Shown: positions 10,661 through 22,646, numbered from the stretch's first letter. The stretch: 64,000 nt of DNA from Boesenbergia rotunda (GCA_024364735.1 JAGFNQ010006432.1:39320-103319), one strand, 5' to 3'. A program made the numbers and translations. Notes: generated by a model from the letters alone, not told the origin.

Positions 10661-10936
10661 CGATCCACCAACCAATTAATTTCTCCGAAACCCCTCATCT
10701 CCCAAGCCCTAGCGCCGAAATCCTCACTTTTGTGCATGCGATCATCTTCCTCACCTCCTCTTGCGTGCGAGCTTCTGTGCGAGTGTGATCCTGCTAAGGT
10801 TTCCTGCGAGCACTTCCTTGTCCTCTGCAAGTTTCTTTCTCGCTCAAGGTCTTGAGCACATTTCTTGCGCCGTGATCTTTCTCCTGCGCGAGTTCTTCTT
10901 CGAGCCTTCAGGATTTTCTCAGATCAAATCAACATC

Positions 10937-13900
10937 ATGGCACCTAAGTAAGGGTCTCCTTCTTTCATCTTGTTGATTACTTCAAATATCATAATATGTG
11001 GTGAACTAACTGTGATGTTTGTTTTTAGGGTTTACTTTGGGTGTGTGCCGTCTGTGTCTTCCCATATGATCATTGTCTTAATCCTTATGTTCACTGATTG
11101 GTTCATTGATTAAACCCTGTCTTGACCAATATGATCAAATCTTGTTTGATTTTTGATAAAATCTTATCTCTGTTTGTGTTACGATTATGTTCACTTGATT
11201 CACTTCATTTGATTCAAATTGTTGTCATGATTAATTCTTCAAACCTTTAGAAAGTCATCTAAGGGAAAAGAACCCGTGGAGGGAAGCTCAAAGGGCAAGG
11301 GCCCTTCTTCTTCCGCGCCCTCCCGAAGGCCTCAGTCTTCTTCAAGTTCTCGTTTCCCCAATGCTGCCTGTGAGCAGGCCTTTCAGTCCAGAACCTTCAA
11401 GTTGCTCTCTTGCCGATCTGTAACGCCCGAAAATTCCCAAACCTATTTTTAGAAATATCCTAGAATTAATTCTGAATTTATGGATATTTTTATAAAATTT
11501 TTCCATGGACAAATAAGGCAAAAATAAATAAAAATAGAATGTGCAGTAAAAATATTATAATGGGGTTTGAACCCAAGACCTGTAACATGAGAAGAGAATA
11601 GACTTACGAAGTGGGCTAATCTGTTTTCATTGGTATAAACTAGAGGGAAATATGGATAAGGTAAAGTTAGTTAAATTTTTCCATAAGTATAAAAGGGAAA
11701 CTTAGGGTTTTTATATTCATTCTTTTCCCTCACATCTTCTCACCGCCGACTCCCTCTCTCCCTCTCGCGATTTTCTTCCTCTTCTCCTCTTCTCTTGCCG
11801 CCCAAGACAAAGGGGAAGCCAAGGGAAGGTCTTAAGAGGCCCTATTCTCTACGGGGACCCTCGTAGACGCGAGGAGAACGCCAAGAAGCAAGAAGAACAT
11901 TGTAGTTCGATGTTCCCTCAGGAATTTCAGATTTTTATTCATAAGAAAACCTAGCGCAGGATGTAAGTACCCCTCACCTGCAGTATAAGTAGTTTCGGTC
12001 GATTTTCCGTATGCTTTATTTCCTTATATGTATGTTCTACGATTAGAAATCATAAATTATGAACAAGCACGCACGTTAGGTGTTTGTTAAAATGTTCAGT
12101 TCAGTTAATGCTATAGAAAGCATTAAAGAATAGAAATTCTTGCTCCAGTTTATGATTGGGACCAAGGTCCAACGGGATGGGCTCCTAGTTACCCCTAGGT
12201 TTAGATAACCTAGTAAAAGCAAGAATCAGAAAAGGAAAGAAAAGTATAAAGGACTATTTTATTTTCAGTGACATTGTACCGGACTCCGGTCCAAGGATAG
12301 GCTCCAAGTTGCCTCTAGGTTTAGATAACCTAGTATGGGATGGGCTCCTAGTTGCCCCCAGGTTTAGATAACCTAGTAGAACCCTAATGGATTCGGGATT
12401 TGCTACCTCGGGTTTATTAGGGATGCGCGCACAGTTGGTACATTGCCGGGCCCACAGCAGTTGATTATTACTTTCACCTACTATATGTATTTAGTTTTCA
12501 GAAATTCATATTAGTATGTGGTGAATTTAATAATTAGTTTTATGTTAGTTAGTTCAGTTCCAGTTCAGATATGTATGCCATGCTATAGCTCACTTTTCAG
12601 TTTTAGTTCAGTATGTGCCATGTCTCAGTTATATGCCATGACATTCTATGATATGTATTTTAGCATGAGCCTAGCATGATTACTTATGGATATGAGCATG
12701 TATGTGCATAACATGTTTTACAAAAGCATAATTCGAGTTTTCATAGTTTTGTGAGGCTAGATGGTACTTACTAAGCTTTATGATTATTAGTTTGCATTTC
12801 CTTATACTGCAGATACAGGTAAAGGAAAGCACTAGTAGCGGAGGCGGCGGGCTTGATGCAAAGTGTGTGTGATGGTGGAGTTGGAATAAAAGTCTTCGGA
12901 ACTTGCAAAGCATAGAAATAATCCATTTTATGCTTCTTTAGTTATTCCGCAATATATTATGTGAACTATGTATGAACTTAATTAAACTTGTATTCATGGT
13001 GCCTAGTATGCTTGAAGTAGTTTACTTACCTGACTTAACATTGGTTTTGTGAATGCTTGAATGTCATGAGTCATTTACTTGTGATAGGGTAATTTAGACC
13101 CATGTTTACGCTTTAGGATTAAGAACTTGATACTTTTGATGTAGATGCTAAGTACTTAAGATATGCTTGTTCTAAGATTAATGCACCATATGGAATGACA
13201 TGTAGTAGCTAAGGATGCCTTTAGATAGGAATACTGAATAGTTTCAATAAGAAGTTGATACGAACTTGGCACATTGATGTTATGCTTCTACATGTTGTTT
13301 TTGTGATTTCTAAGTTGCTATACATGCTAGAAACCCTCCAAAAACATGTAATAAATGCCCTAGAATAGTTGTGGAACTTTATTTATGTCATTCTGCTTGT
13401 TAGATATGATTTTGGTACATTGTAGTTCAAGTTTGATAAATTCTGAAAATCTGAAAGCTGAATTTTCAGAACTACCAGTCAACTGGGAAAACACCAGTCG
13501 ACTGGTATCGGGCACAGAAACATTCTGTGGCCCGACCAGTCGACTGGCTTATAGCAGTCGACTGGTACTGTGTAAAACAGAAGTGATATAGAGCAGCTGG
13601 TTGGTGCTTTAGCCATGTAATGTAGAGGTTGGGAGATCAAATCCTACCAAGATAATAAAATAAAAGTTTTGCTTTATTTTGGGCTAGTTAGTACTTTCCA
13701 CATGATTATGAATTGTTAGTTCAGTGAATAGCGAAATGAGAATTTTGAAATTCTCCCAGTTGGTTTAGCATTATCAGAAATCACTAATTAGTCAGCCAGC
13801 CAGTTAGTTAGTAGCGATCCGCCTTAAAGCTTAGTACCAGAAGGCGGGTCGTTACATGATCAATTGATGTTCCCTTTCTATCCGAGTACTGTCCCTCCAT

Positions 13901-15035
13901 CATGGAGATAGTCACCTTCTACAACCTTGGCTTTCTCCTCTCCCTGGAGCGGACGATAAATTATGACCTTGTTTCCGAGTTTTACAACAACCTTCAGCAA
14001 GGACCTCAAGGGGGCTTTGAGTTCACTAATCGGGTCGCCAAGAGGAATCTTGATTTCTCCTATGACATCCTAGCACGGTATCTGGGCGGTCGTCGATCGC
14101 CTAACTTGTATTCTATCTATCCAGAGCTCCCTGACCCTTTGTTGGCTCCTTTTGCGGACGTCACCCCCGACAGCATCTATCAGCACTTCTTTGGCCATCC
14201 ACGACCAGCTAGTCTCGACGAGTTAGGGCCCGACTTTCCGACCTTTGTGGCCCTCCGTCTTTCCCCTGTTGACTACATTCTCTTCAAGATAATCACCAAT
14301 TGCATCTTGCCTATCACTTCAAAGCCCTTGACCGAGATCCGTCCCTATCATTGCCTGATGCTCTATGGTATGCACCGACGCATGGACTTTGACATCATGG
14401 AGAGCATTTTTCAGTCCATCTTATCCTATAGAGAGCCGAGCCAACGCACTGTCTATATATCGTTTGGTCACATCATCACTAACTGGCTTATGTCAGTGGG
14501 AGTTGATGTAACCAAGGGTCGGACAGTGCTCATGGTTAGACAGGATTGCAAACTTGGTAGACGGGCGTTTGCCAAATCCGGCATCATCATTCGGGATCAC
14601 GATCGGGCACTGGTTTGGAAGGACGGGAGGGGTCTTGGCGATCTACCTGGGGGAGGTCCACACTTTCAGGCACCAGCAGATGCTGCTGCACATCAGGAGG
14701 CTCCCGCTGCTGCTGCCGACTACGACTATGATTCGGACCCGGACCTACGATGGCAAATTTTCGAGCTGGATCGGACGATCCAGCATGATCTTCATTTGCG
14801 AGAGCTCTATCGCGAGGAGGTTCGGTCGGGTTTTCGCTCCTTCGATCGCAGACTGACCGCGGTGGAGCCCGATGTCTTCGGGGTCTGTACTTTACAGCAG
14901 ACTTGGTATGATGAGTGGCATCGACACACATTTCCTGGGGATGCGCCCTCCGGCAGTGCTGCACCTGTATCTTTTATTCTTGATGATGCCACGATGGATG
15001 ACCCTATGCATGATGACCCCCCCGCTGATGGTTGA
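10937..15035 (+). CDS. Y accessory gene (ORF3), two exons, split by solo LTR G
   Basis: Exon 1 is 10937-10947 (ATG plus 8 bases). A 303-bp GT-AG intron spans 10948-11250 (AA|GTAAGG ... CCTTTAG|A). Exon 2 is 11251-11418 and 13862-15035, separated by solo LTR G and its target duplication. Across these joins the frame has no stop and would give about 450 residues. Without splicing it ends after four codons. The N-terminus is rich in Ser, Lys and Pro. The middle carries an EFYNNL motif and a ceLxRxLG-like box (ARYLGG), reminding me of the 'putative plant transposon protein' domain family, unverified. The C-terminus is charged and acidic, perhaps helical. No signal peptide or membrane segment is seen, so it is not a classic envelope protein. 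A diverged homologue lies in W. Function unknown. Confidence 0.7.
10948..11250 (+). other. phase-2 intron in Y accessory gene
   Basis: It starts GTAAGGGTCT and ends AAACCTTTAG after a T-rich tract, and is rich in T as plant introns are. It interrupts codon 4 after its second base. W has an 84-bp intron of the same phase near the same place. Confidence 0.65.
11419..13856 (+). mobile_element. G: gypsy solo LTR inside Y accessory gene
   Basis: The 2438-bp solo LTR has ends TGTAACGCCC and GGGTCGTTACA. Flanks are CGATC (11414-11418) and TGATC (13857-13861), a target duplication with one mismatch. It is a distant relative of the Tekay-type LTRs: a TATA box (11688-11696), a 5' splice-like site (11963), a GGGATGCGCGCA block near 12420, a TTACTAAGC box and a CAG acceptor (12812). 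Three copies of a unit of about 45-60 bp with AGGTTTAGATAACCTAGTA lie at 12175-12385. Near 13475-13565 it carries CAGTCGACTG palindromes. Confidence 0.88.
11963..12812 (+). other. putative leader intron inside LTR G
   Basis: The 5' site GGAT|GTAAGTACCC is followed by CCTCACCTGCAGTATAAG, as in the Tekay LTRs. The 3' site TTTCCTTATACTGCAG at 12812 is preceded by CTTACTAAGC. At 850 bases it is much shorter than in Z1, Z2 or V. Confidence 0.45.
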
Positions 15036-15596
15036 TCTATTCTGCTTATGCTCATGACTATTTGACTGCCTGGATTGTATGACTCTATGGCTAGATGCCT
15101 ATGACTTGCCTTTGTGGTTTTTATACTGTATTTGACTTGATTCTGATGCTTGATGATGCATCCTGACACTATGTCTGCTTTTCATATTTGACTTACTATT
15201 TTCTGGCTTATATGATTGTTTATAAAAATGCTATCATTATGTATGCCTCATTATGTGTTGCTCTGATTATGCTTATGATGCCATGATACATATGATTGCT
15301 TTGTCATGCCTTATCTTTATCGTATGTTTTCATATGCTTTCAAAATTCACTCAAATCTTTGGTTGTTTTGGAAAACCCCTAGGGTTGAGGGGGAGTATGA
15401 TTAAACTTAACAACCCATCTACACCCTTTTTCGGTGTTTGACAAAGGGGGAGAGTGTGGTTGGTTATGTTTAGGATGATCATGTTGTAGGGGGAGGATCC
15501 TGATTCCCCTATGATTCTGAAATTTGAATTTGAGAAAATTGATTTCAAAATCTCTAAACTTAAAATCGGGTTGTCAAACAACAAAAAGGGGGAGAT
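15036..15596 (+). other. Y 3' noncoding region with multiple polypurine tracts
   Basis: Four G-rich purine tracts occur after the accessory gene: near 15383 (GAGGGGGAG), 15444 (AAAGGGGGAGAG), 15489 (AGGGGGAGGA) and 15583 (AAAAAGGGGGAGATTG). Only the last abuts the LTR. Several such tracts are a reported Sirevirus trait. The spacer has no gene. Confidence 0.7.
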
Positions 15597-17728
15597 TGTT
15601 GATGCAGTCTGACCCTGATTGTTGTTTTGGTGTTGACACCGATTTTAGTTTAGGTTGATGATTATGATTATGATTATGTCCTAATCGGGGATTAGGCACG
15701 GTGTTGAAAAGTCCTAACCTGGAGGGTTAGGTGTGAGAAAATCCTAGCTTGGAGGGCTAGGTGTGAGAAGTCTAACCTGGAGGGTTAGGTGTGAGAAAAT
15801 ACTAACTTGGAGGGCTAGGTGTGGAAAAGTCCTAATCTGGAGGGTTAGGTGTGGAAAATCCTAGCTTGGAGGGCTAGGTGTGAAAAGTCCTAACCTGGAG
15901 GGTTAGGTGTGAAAAAGTCCTGGCTTGGAGGGTCAGGTCCTAGCCTGGAGGGCTAGGTTGATGAAATCCAGGCTTGGAGGGCCAATCCTAGCCTGGAGGG
16001 CTAGGTTGATGAAATCCTGGCTTGGAGGGTCAGGTCCTAGCTTGGAGGGCTAGGTTGGATAAAACCTTAGCTTGGAGGGCTAGGTTGGAGTCCCTGGATC
16101 GGTCTGGTGACCGATCAGGGAAGTTGACATGGTGCTCTTTCGTGGATCGGTCTGGTGACCGATCCAGCGATGACTGATCGGTCTGGTGACCGATCAGGGA
16201 GTATGCGTTTCACTCACTGCACGGCTCCTGATCGGTCTGGTGACCGATCAGGGAGCCCACAAGTGGGTTGAGTTCCCCTGCTGCTCTACTCCTGATCGGT
16301 CCGGTGACCTATCAGGGAGCATCCAGTAGGTTTTTGGGAACCTTACTGATCTGCTCCTGATCGGTCTGGTGATCGATCTGGAACACTGTTCAGACTGTTC
16401 TGGAGAACGATCAAGTGTCGCGAGTTCTTCACTATAACCGATCAGGATGGAGCCTGATCGGTCTGAGCATGCCCTGATTGGTCTAGTGACCGATAAGGAG
16501 GGTTGGACAACGAAGCTAAGAAATCGCCCTATAAAGGGGTGGATCGGACTGGTGACCGATCCACAACCTGGGATCGTTCTGGTGATCGGTCCCGGAGAGT
16601 CCTAGAGAAATCGCAATTTCTGATTGAGCGTTGGGGACCGATCAGGATGGAGCCTGATTGGTCTGAACCCACCCTGATCGATCTGGTGACCGATCAGGAG
16701 GCTCTCTGATCGGTCCGATGACCGATCACTTTAATTCAAAATGCACTGTCAGACGCTCTGATCGCGTCTGAACACATCTGATTTCTCTGCGCTTAATCTT
16801 TGATACTTGATTTGCTACTGATTTGCTGTGCTAATGCTCTGATTAAGTGTGCAGGTGACAGGGATGGATTCAAACACTCACGGAGAGTCAATGGAGGCCT
16901 TTCCTTGGAGCAGGTTTGTCCATTTGCCATCTCAGGTTGCAACGGACGCTGGCGCTGGCTGGAGCTGCTGACTGGGGCTAGGCTGAGGGAAGCTCAGGGA
17001 GTCCAGGAGAGCTCAGTAGGCTGGTGGTTGCAGGTGAGCAGCTGGAGGCTGCAGTGAGATGACCTGGCAATCAGTGGAGGGACTTAAGGGCTTGGTGGCT
17101 GAGAAGTCTCAACAACAGCAACTCAACGAAACTACTCTGCGACAACTTGTGCTTGCAACAACTCTGTTCCATCATCTTGAGCAAGCAACTGCGATTACTC
17201 TACTGTCCGAAGCAACCATCTGTTACTGAGTACTTGGAAGAAGAAACAAGAGGCTTGGCGAGTCCATCAGCGAGAAGACACGAAGAAGGGAGTTCTTGCG
17301 TGAGATCTGTGCTGGGTGGAACTCGGGAGAAGTTCTGCTTGTGTTCTTATGGTTTCAAGTGCTAAGTAAGATCCTTCTTGTGTTTCCTGTACTTTATCTT
17401 TGATCCATTTCGAAACGCTGTGGAGAGGTTACTCCATCGAGAAGGAGGTTGCATTTTATCCGGATTTTTCGGGGCTTGATCTGCCGACGATCAAGGGATC
17501 GCCCACCTTAAGGGCACGCTAAAGAGTAGGGGCAAGTTATCCCCGAACCTTGTAAATCCTCTTGTTAGCGTTTTACATTTGTGCTTAGCTTAGGGTTTAG
17601 TTTTCTGCAACTCTGTTTTTTTTTGCTTCCACTGCTGCCTAACGTTTAAGTGCAGAAAAATTGATAAGTGCTAAAGTTATGTGTCTGGCTACATTCACCC
17701 CCCCTCTCTAGCCATCCAAGTTCCAACA
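15597..17728 (+). repeat. 3' LTR of Y
   Basis: The LTR runs from TGTTGATGCAG to AGTTCCAACA. It begins with about a dozen copies of a unit of about 31 bp containing CTTGGAGGGCTAGGT (15690-16095). Then comes a dense palindrome array (16095-16735) with a TATA box in it, a transcribed region, and near its end a CACCCCCCCTCT box (17696-17707), which the other Sirevirus-like LTRs here also carry. Short ORFs in it are chance. Confidence 0.88.
16095..16735 (+). promoter_or_regulatory. Y LTR promoter: palindrome array and TATA box
   Basis: About a dozen inverted pairs GATCGGTC-TGGT-GACCGATC, some decayed, spread over 640 bp. TATAAAGG at 16530-16537 lies within the array. Palindromes next to the TATA box are reported for Sirevirus LTRs; the core differs in each family in this window. 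Confidence 0.7.
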
Positions 17729-18726
17729 TTTCATACATTATATTTTGCTGGATGGTATGTGGATGTCCGTAGGCTAACTTTGTGTTGTAAGCACGAGATT
17801 CCAAGTTGTTATGGCCAAATATTTGTTGTGTGATGGTTGTGCAAATTATTGTAATTAATTAATCCTCGGGGTTAACGAGTCTAGGTATTTAATTTTTGTA
17901 ATTAAATACGGCACATGTTTAGCCGAGCTATTTACTTTACTTTCGATCTAGTTTTTATATACACTCCCTTGTGGAGTATAGGATCGATGTTGTAAATAAG
18001 TAGCTAGTCATTTCAGCTCGGAGATCCCTCAAGGTAGCTTGCGCAGAAGGAAGGGAGGAGCGGACGAAGTGACGACACGACTGGAGGCACATTAGAGACC
18101 AAGGGTGATGAAAGTTGGAAAATCTAGGATTTTTTGTATTTTTCATATATTTGGTTATGTGCTTGGTTGTGTGGTTGTGCTAGAAAATTCCTCGACATAA
18201 ATTACTAAGTGGGAGAGGGACCCTAAGGGTCCCACATCCTCCATTGCAATCTGATATGTGATGCGAACAAGGCCGCGCGTTGGCTCTGAGTGTCTTCCTC
18301 CATAACGGATAGGCTTGTTCTGCGGATCACAAGATCAGAAAAGATTATAGACGATTATTGAAGAGCGTGTGCACTTCCCCAACGGAAGGCACATAATCCT
18401 AGATAATTCTCTTAGTGTCGTGCAATGGTAAACACTTAGATACAATTATTAATATCCTCCCCAACGGAGTCACTGCTAATAATATGTAGGGCCGAAGTTG
18501 ACTAACTAATAGTCTTACTTGTCAAAAAGTTAGGTTGACAAGATAGTAAGATTAATGGGTAAAACCTTCTCGAACGAAAGTAGGGTTTGTGTAAGTCCAC
18601 ACTAATGTGGCATGCAAATTCTCGGTGTTTGAGATGTTGGTTGATTTTGGAAATTTATTGCTTTGAGGAATCAATTTATTTTCGATTTCTAAAGTAGTGT
18701 ATGTTGTGATTCTCAGGTTTTTCATA
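17729..18726 (+). other. untranslated leader of X
   Basis: This stretch aligns by eye with the leader of X2 read on the minus strand (50534 down to about 49850), sharing TCCTCGGGGTTAACGAG-like and CACTCCCTTGTGGAGTAT-like blocks. No protein-coding frame is convincing. The primer-binding site is missing because Y cut the leader just downstream of it. Confidence 0.7.
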
Positions 18727-21700
18727 ATGACCTTTAACCCACTAGCAATAATTCTTAAGGAAAATAAATTTACTGGCCCAAACTACATAGACTGGTAGAG
18801 GAACATTGACATTGTTTTCACTGCTGAAGAGCACAAATTTGTACTCTTCGAGGAATGTCCGGAAAGGCCTAGAGAGGACTCTGGTGAAGAGTTGAGGGAG
18901 CGTTACAAGAAGTGGGTCAAGGCAGATGAGATGGTGTGGTGCTACATTCTGGCATCTATGTCGAATGTGCTGCAACATCAGCATCAGGCCATGCCCACTG
19001 CTAGTGACATGATGCTGAACCTCAAGGAGCTCTTCGGGCACCAAGGTCGAGCTGCTAGGCAAACCGTGATGAAGAGTCTGATGACAACCACTATGGTCGA
19101 AGGGACACCCGTGAGGGATCATGTCCTAAAGATGATGGCTCACCTTAATGAGATTGAGGTACTGGGAGCACATATCAACGGGGAATCCCAGGTCGATATT
19201 ATGCTCCAGTCTCTGCCTAGGAGTTTTGAGCAGTTCAGGCTCAACTACAATATGAACAAACGTGATTATTCATTGGGTGAATTGCTAGGAGAACTCCAGG
19301 CGGCAGAGGGCCTCTTTCGTCAGAACTCGCAGGTCTTAGTAACTCAAAGGGTTTCTTCTTCTGTGCCGAAAGGCAGGAAGAAGAAGAAACAAGGAGGGTT
19401 CAAGAAGGCAGCAGCAACGCAAGGACCTCGAACTAGTGTGAAGAAGCCGAAAGGCAAGTGTTTCACGTGCAAGCAAACTGGGTACTGGAAGGCGGATTGT
19501 CCCCGTCGACATGACAAAGGTATTTCTTCAGCCTTAGTCATTGAAACATGCTTGGTGGTGCTATCTACCAGTACCAGGTGCGTAGATACGGGAGCCACTG
19601 ACCATGTCTGCAATACTTTGTAGGGGTTCCAGGAAATCTGACGGCTAGCTGATGAAGAAATCGTGGTCTAGATGGGCGATGCTACAAAAGTGGCAGCAGT
19701 TGCAGTGGGAGTTTTTTATTTATCTTTTGAGAGAAATAAATTGTTAGTTCTGAGAGATTGCCTTTATGTACCCTCATTTAGAAAGAATTTAATTTCAGTT
19801 TCTAAGTTGATAAAAGATGGATATTCTGTTGCTTTTGACAACAAAGTTGTTATACAAAGAAATAGAGAGATTATTTGTTCGGGTACTATGGTCGACAATC
19901 TGTATACTCTAGAACTGATAACTCCCACGATGCATACTGAAGTGAATAACTCATCATCTAACTTAAATAAGAGAAAGGTGCCTTCTAAGATGAATCAGAC
20001 GTATCTTTGGCACCTTAGGCTAGGTTATATTAACCTTAGTAGGATTCAGAGGTTGATAGCCGATGGGCCCCTGGGTTCATTGGTGGTGGAGGATCTCCCG
20101 ACCTATGAGTCTTGCTTGGAAGGTAAGATGACTAAGAGGCCTTTCAAGGATAAGGGGTATAGGGCCAAAGATGTGTTAGAACTGATTCATTCTGATTTGT
20201 GTGATCCTATGTCAATTCAGGCTAGAGGCGGCTTTGAATACTTTGTCACTTTCATTGACGATTATTCAAGGTATGGATACATTTACCTGATGCGCCGCAA
20301 GTCTGAATGCTTTGATAAGTTCAAAGAGTTCAAGGCTAATGTGGAGAAGCGTCAAGGTAAGGTATCAAGACACTATGATCAGATCGTGGTGGAGAATACC
20401 TCTTTAGAGAGTTTAGGACATACTTATCAGAAGCTGGGATCCAGGCCCAACTAACTACACCCGGTACACCCCAATAGAACGGAGTTGCAGAAAGAAGGAA
20501 TAGGACTCTTATGGGAATGGTTAGGTCAATGATGAACTATTCTGATTTACCTTATTCATTTTGGGGATATGCTCTAAATACAGCTGCGTATATTCTGGAC
20601 ATGGTACAATCTAAGTCAGTCCCTTCTACTCCCATAGAATTGTGGACTGGGCGAAAGCCTAGTCTAGGACATATTCGGATTTGGGGTAGTCCAGCACATG
20701 TGCTGAAGGGAGATACTGATAAGTTGGAATCTCGGACGAAAGTACGCTTGTTTGTTGGCTATCCTAAGGGAACGAAAGGTGGTCTGTTCTATAGTCCTAA
20801 GGATCAGAAGGTAATCGTTAGCACGAATGCCAGATTCTTAGAAGAAGACTATGTGATGAACCATAAGCCCAAGAGTAAACTAGTGCTTGAAGAGTTAAGT
20901 GGGGATGTTCCGACCTTAGGACCAATTGTACAAGAGGACACACTACAAGTCACTGAACCGTGTGTCACTGAGGATACACAGGTGGTACCTCGTCACAGTG
21001 GGAGGGTTGTCAGACAGCCTGAAAGGTTCATGTTTTTGGGAGAGTCTTCGGACTTGGTCTCTGGTAAACATGAACCGGATCCCTAGACCTATGACAAGGC
21101 CCTCCAAGATAAGGATGCATATTCTTGGCAAAGAGTAATGAACTCTGAGATAGAATCTATGGATTCTAATTAGGTCTAGGAGTTAGTAGAACCACCCAAT
21201 GGTGTAAAAGCCATTGGATGCAAGTAGATCTACAAGAGAAAGAGAGGATCAGATGGGAAGGTTGAGACCTTCAAAGCTAGGCTTGTTGCGAAAGGGTACA
21301 CTCAGAAAGAGGGTATCGATTATGAGGAGACCTTTTCGCCGGTAGCCATGCTTAAGTCGATTCGGATTTTCCTATCTGTTGCAGCTCATATGGACTATGA
21401 GGTATGGCAGATGGATGTCAAGACGACTTTCCTTAACGGAAGTCTTGAGGAGACCATCTACATGCAGCAACCAGAAGGGTTCATTGCAAATGGGCAAAGA
21501 GCATCTAATATGCAAGCTTATTCGATCCATTTATTGATTGAAGCAAGCTTCGAGATCATGGAACATCCGCTTTGATGAAGTAATCTTGTCATATGGATTT
21601 ACTCAAAGCCCGGATGAATCATGTGTATACAAAAGATGTGACGGAAATGTTGTGGTGTTTCTTGTATTTTACGTAGATGACATTTTGTTAATTGGCAACA

Positions 21701-22646
21701 ATGTCAAAGTGTTATCAGACGTAAGGGTCTGGCTATCAAACCAGTTTGATATGAATGACTTAGGAGAAGCGGGACACATCCTTGGGATCAAAGTCATAAG
21801 GGATCGCCAGAAAAGGATGTTATGCTTATCCCAAGCTTCATATGTTGACACTATGCTGTCTCGTTTTAGCATGGAAAACTCCATGAAGGGTTTCCTACCC
21901 TTCAGGCATGGAGTTCCTTTATCCAAGGAGATGTGTCTGAAAACATCAAAGGAGATAGAGGAAATGAAGTTGGTTCCTTATGCTTCGGCAGTAGGAAGCC
22001 TCATGTATGCTATGTTGTGCACGAGACCTGATATCTGTTTTGCCGTGGGCATGGTTAGCAGATATCAGAGTAACCCTAGATAGAGACATTGGACTGCGGT
22101 AAAACATATATTGAAATACCTGAGACTGACTAGGGATTATCTGTTGGTATACCGGGCAGACCAATTAGTCCCTGTGGGTTATACGGACTCAAATTTCTAG
22201 TCAGATAGGGACAAGAGTAAGTCTACCTTGGGGTTGTGTTTACTTTAGGAGGTGGAGCCATTGTTTGGAGGAGTGTCAAGCAGAAATGCGTGGCGAAATC
22301 CACCATGGAAGCTGAATATGTGGCAGCCTCAGAGGCAGCCAAGGAAGCTGTATGGCTAAGGAACTTTATCATGGACTTGGATGTGATTCCTAGTTTGCCC
22401 AGATCTATCACAATCTTTTGTGATAATAGTGGTGCAGTTGCAAACTCGAAGGAACCACGAGCCCATAAAGCGAGTAAACACATAGAGCGCAAGTACCACC
22501 TGATACGAGAAATCGTAAAGCGAGGAGAAGTGGTTGTCGCTAATATTGCATCAGAGGACAACCTGACAAATCCTTTCACGAAAGCTTTCCAACTAGTGCT
22601 TTTGATAGGCATGTGGAGGATATGGGAGTTAGATGTATGGCAGTGA
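18727..22646 (+). pseudogene. gag-pol of X, several stops
   Basis: The start is ATG at 18727. One frame runs through gag, broken by TAG at 18796, then TAG at 19621, TGA and TAG before 19672. The zinc knuckle CFTCKQTGYWKADC has Tyr where His is normal. Protease D(T)GA is at about 19588. Integrase has the H..H..C..C region near 20010-20120 and the first Asp (HSDLCD) near 20196, then loses frame near 20350-20450, with TAG just before NGVAERRN. RT has QMDVKTTFLNG (21408) and YVDD (21671), with a deletion near 21500-21540. RNase H follows (STMEAEYVAAS, CDNSGAV). Several stops are Trp or Gln turned to TAG, as methyl-C decay gives. Dead. Confidence 0.9.

Larger units (their letters stand above)
9055..17728 (+). 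mobile_element. Y: Sirevirus-like Ty1/copia element, 3' part
   Basis: Y starts at 9055 inside its reverse transcriptase (cut by Z2) and ends at the CA of its 3' LTR. It holds the RT/RNase H end, about 1.1 kb of noncoding DNA with palindromes, a spliced accessory gene (split by solo LTR G), several polypurine tracts and a 2132-bp LTR. Sirevirus traits are the extra frame after pol, multiple polypurine tracts and repeated LTR palindromes. Right of 17728 the leader of element X begins abruptly, so Y inserted there. Confidence 0.85.

Noticed and set aside
13594..13665. tRNA-like stretch on the plus strand in LTR G (AGAGCAGCTGGTTGGTGC ... AAATCC)
   Set aside because: The A-box part is suggestive but the B box is imperfect and no stem set could be found by eye; left out as a feature.
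13902..15035. Accessory gene of Y as an envelope protein
   Set aside because: No signal peptide, membrane segment or cleavage site is visible; position after pol alone does not make it an envelope.
14587..15169. Minus-strand open frames across the Y accessory gene
   Set aside because: Antisense shadows of the accessory frame; no similarity to known proteins and no matching frame in W.
18727..20460. Multiple TAG codons in X as a recoding system
   Set aside because: They are scattered over gag, protease and integrase, mixed with frameshifts and a lost zinc-knuckle His, and X2 does not share most of them. Decay explains them.
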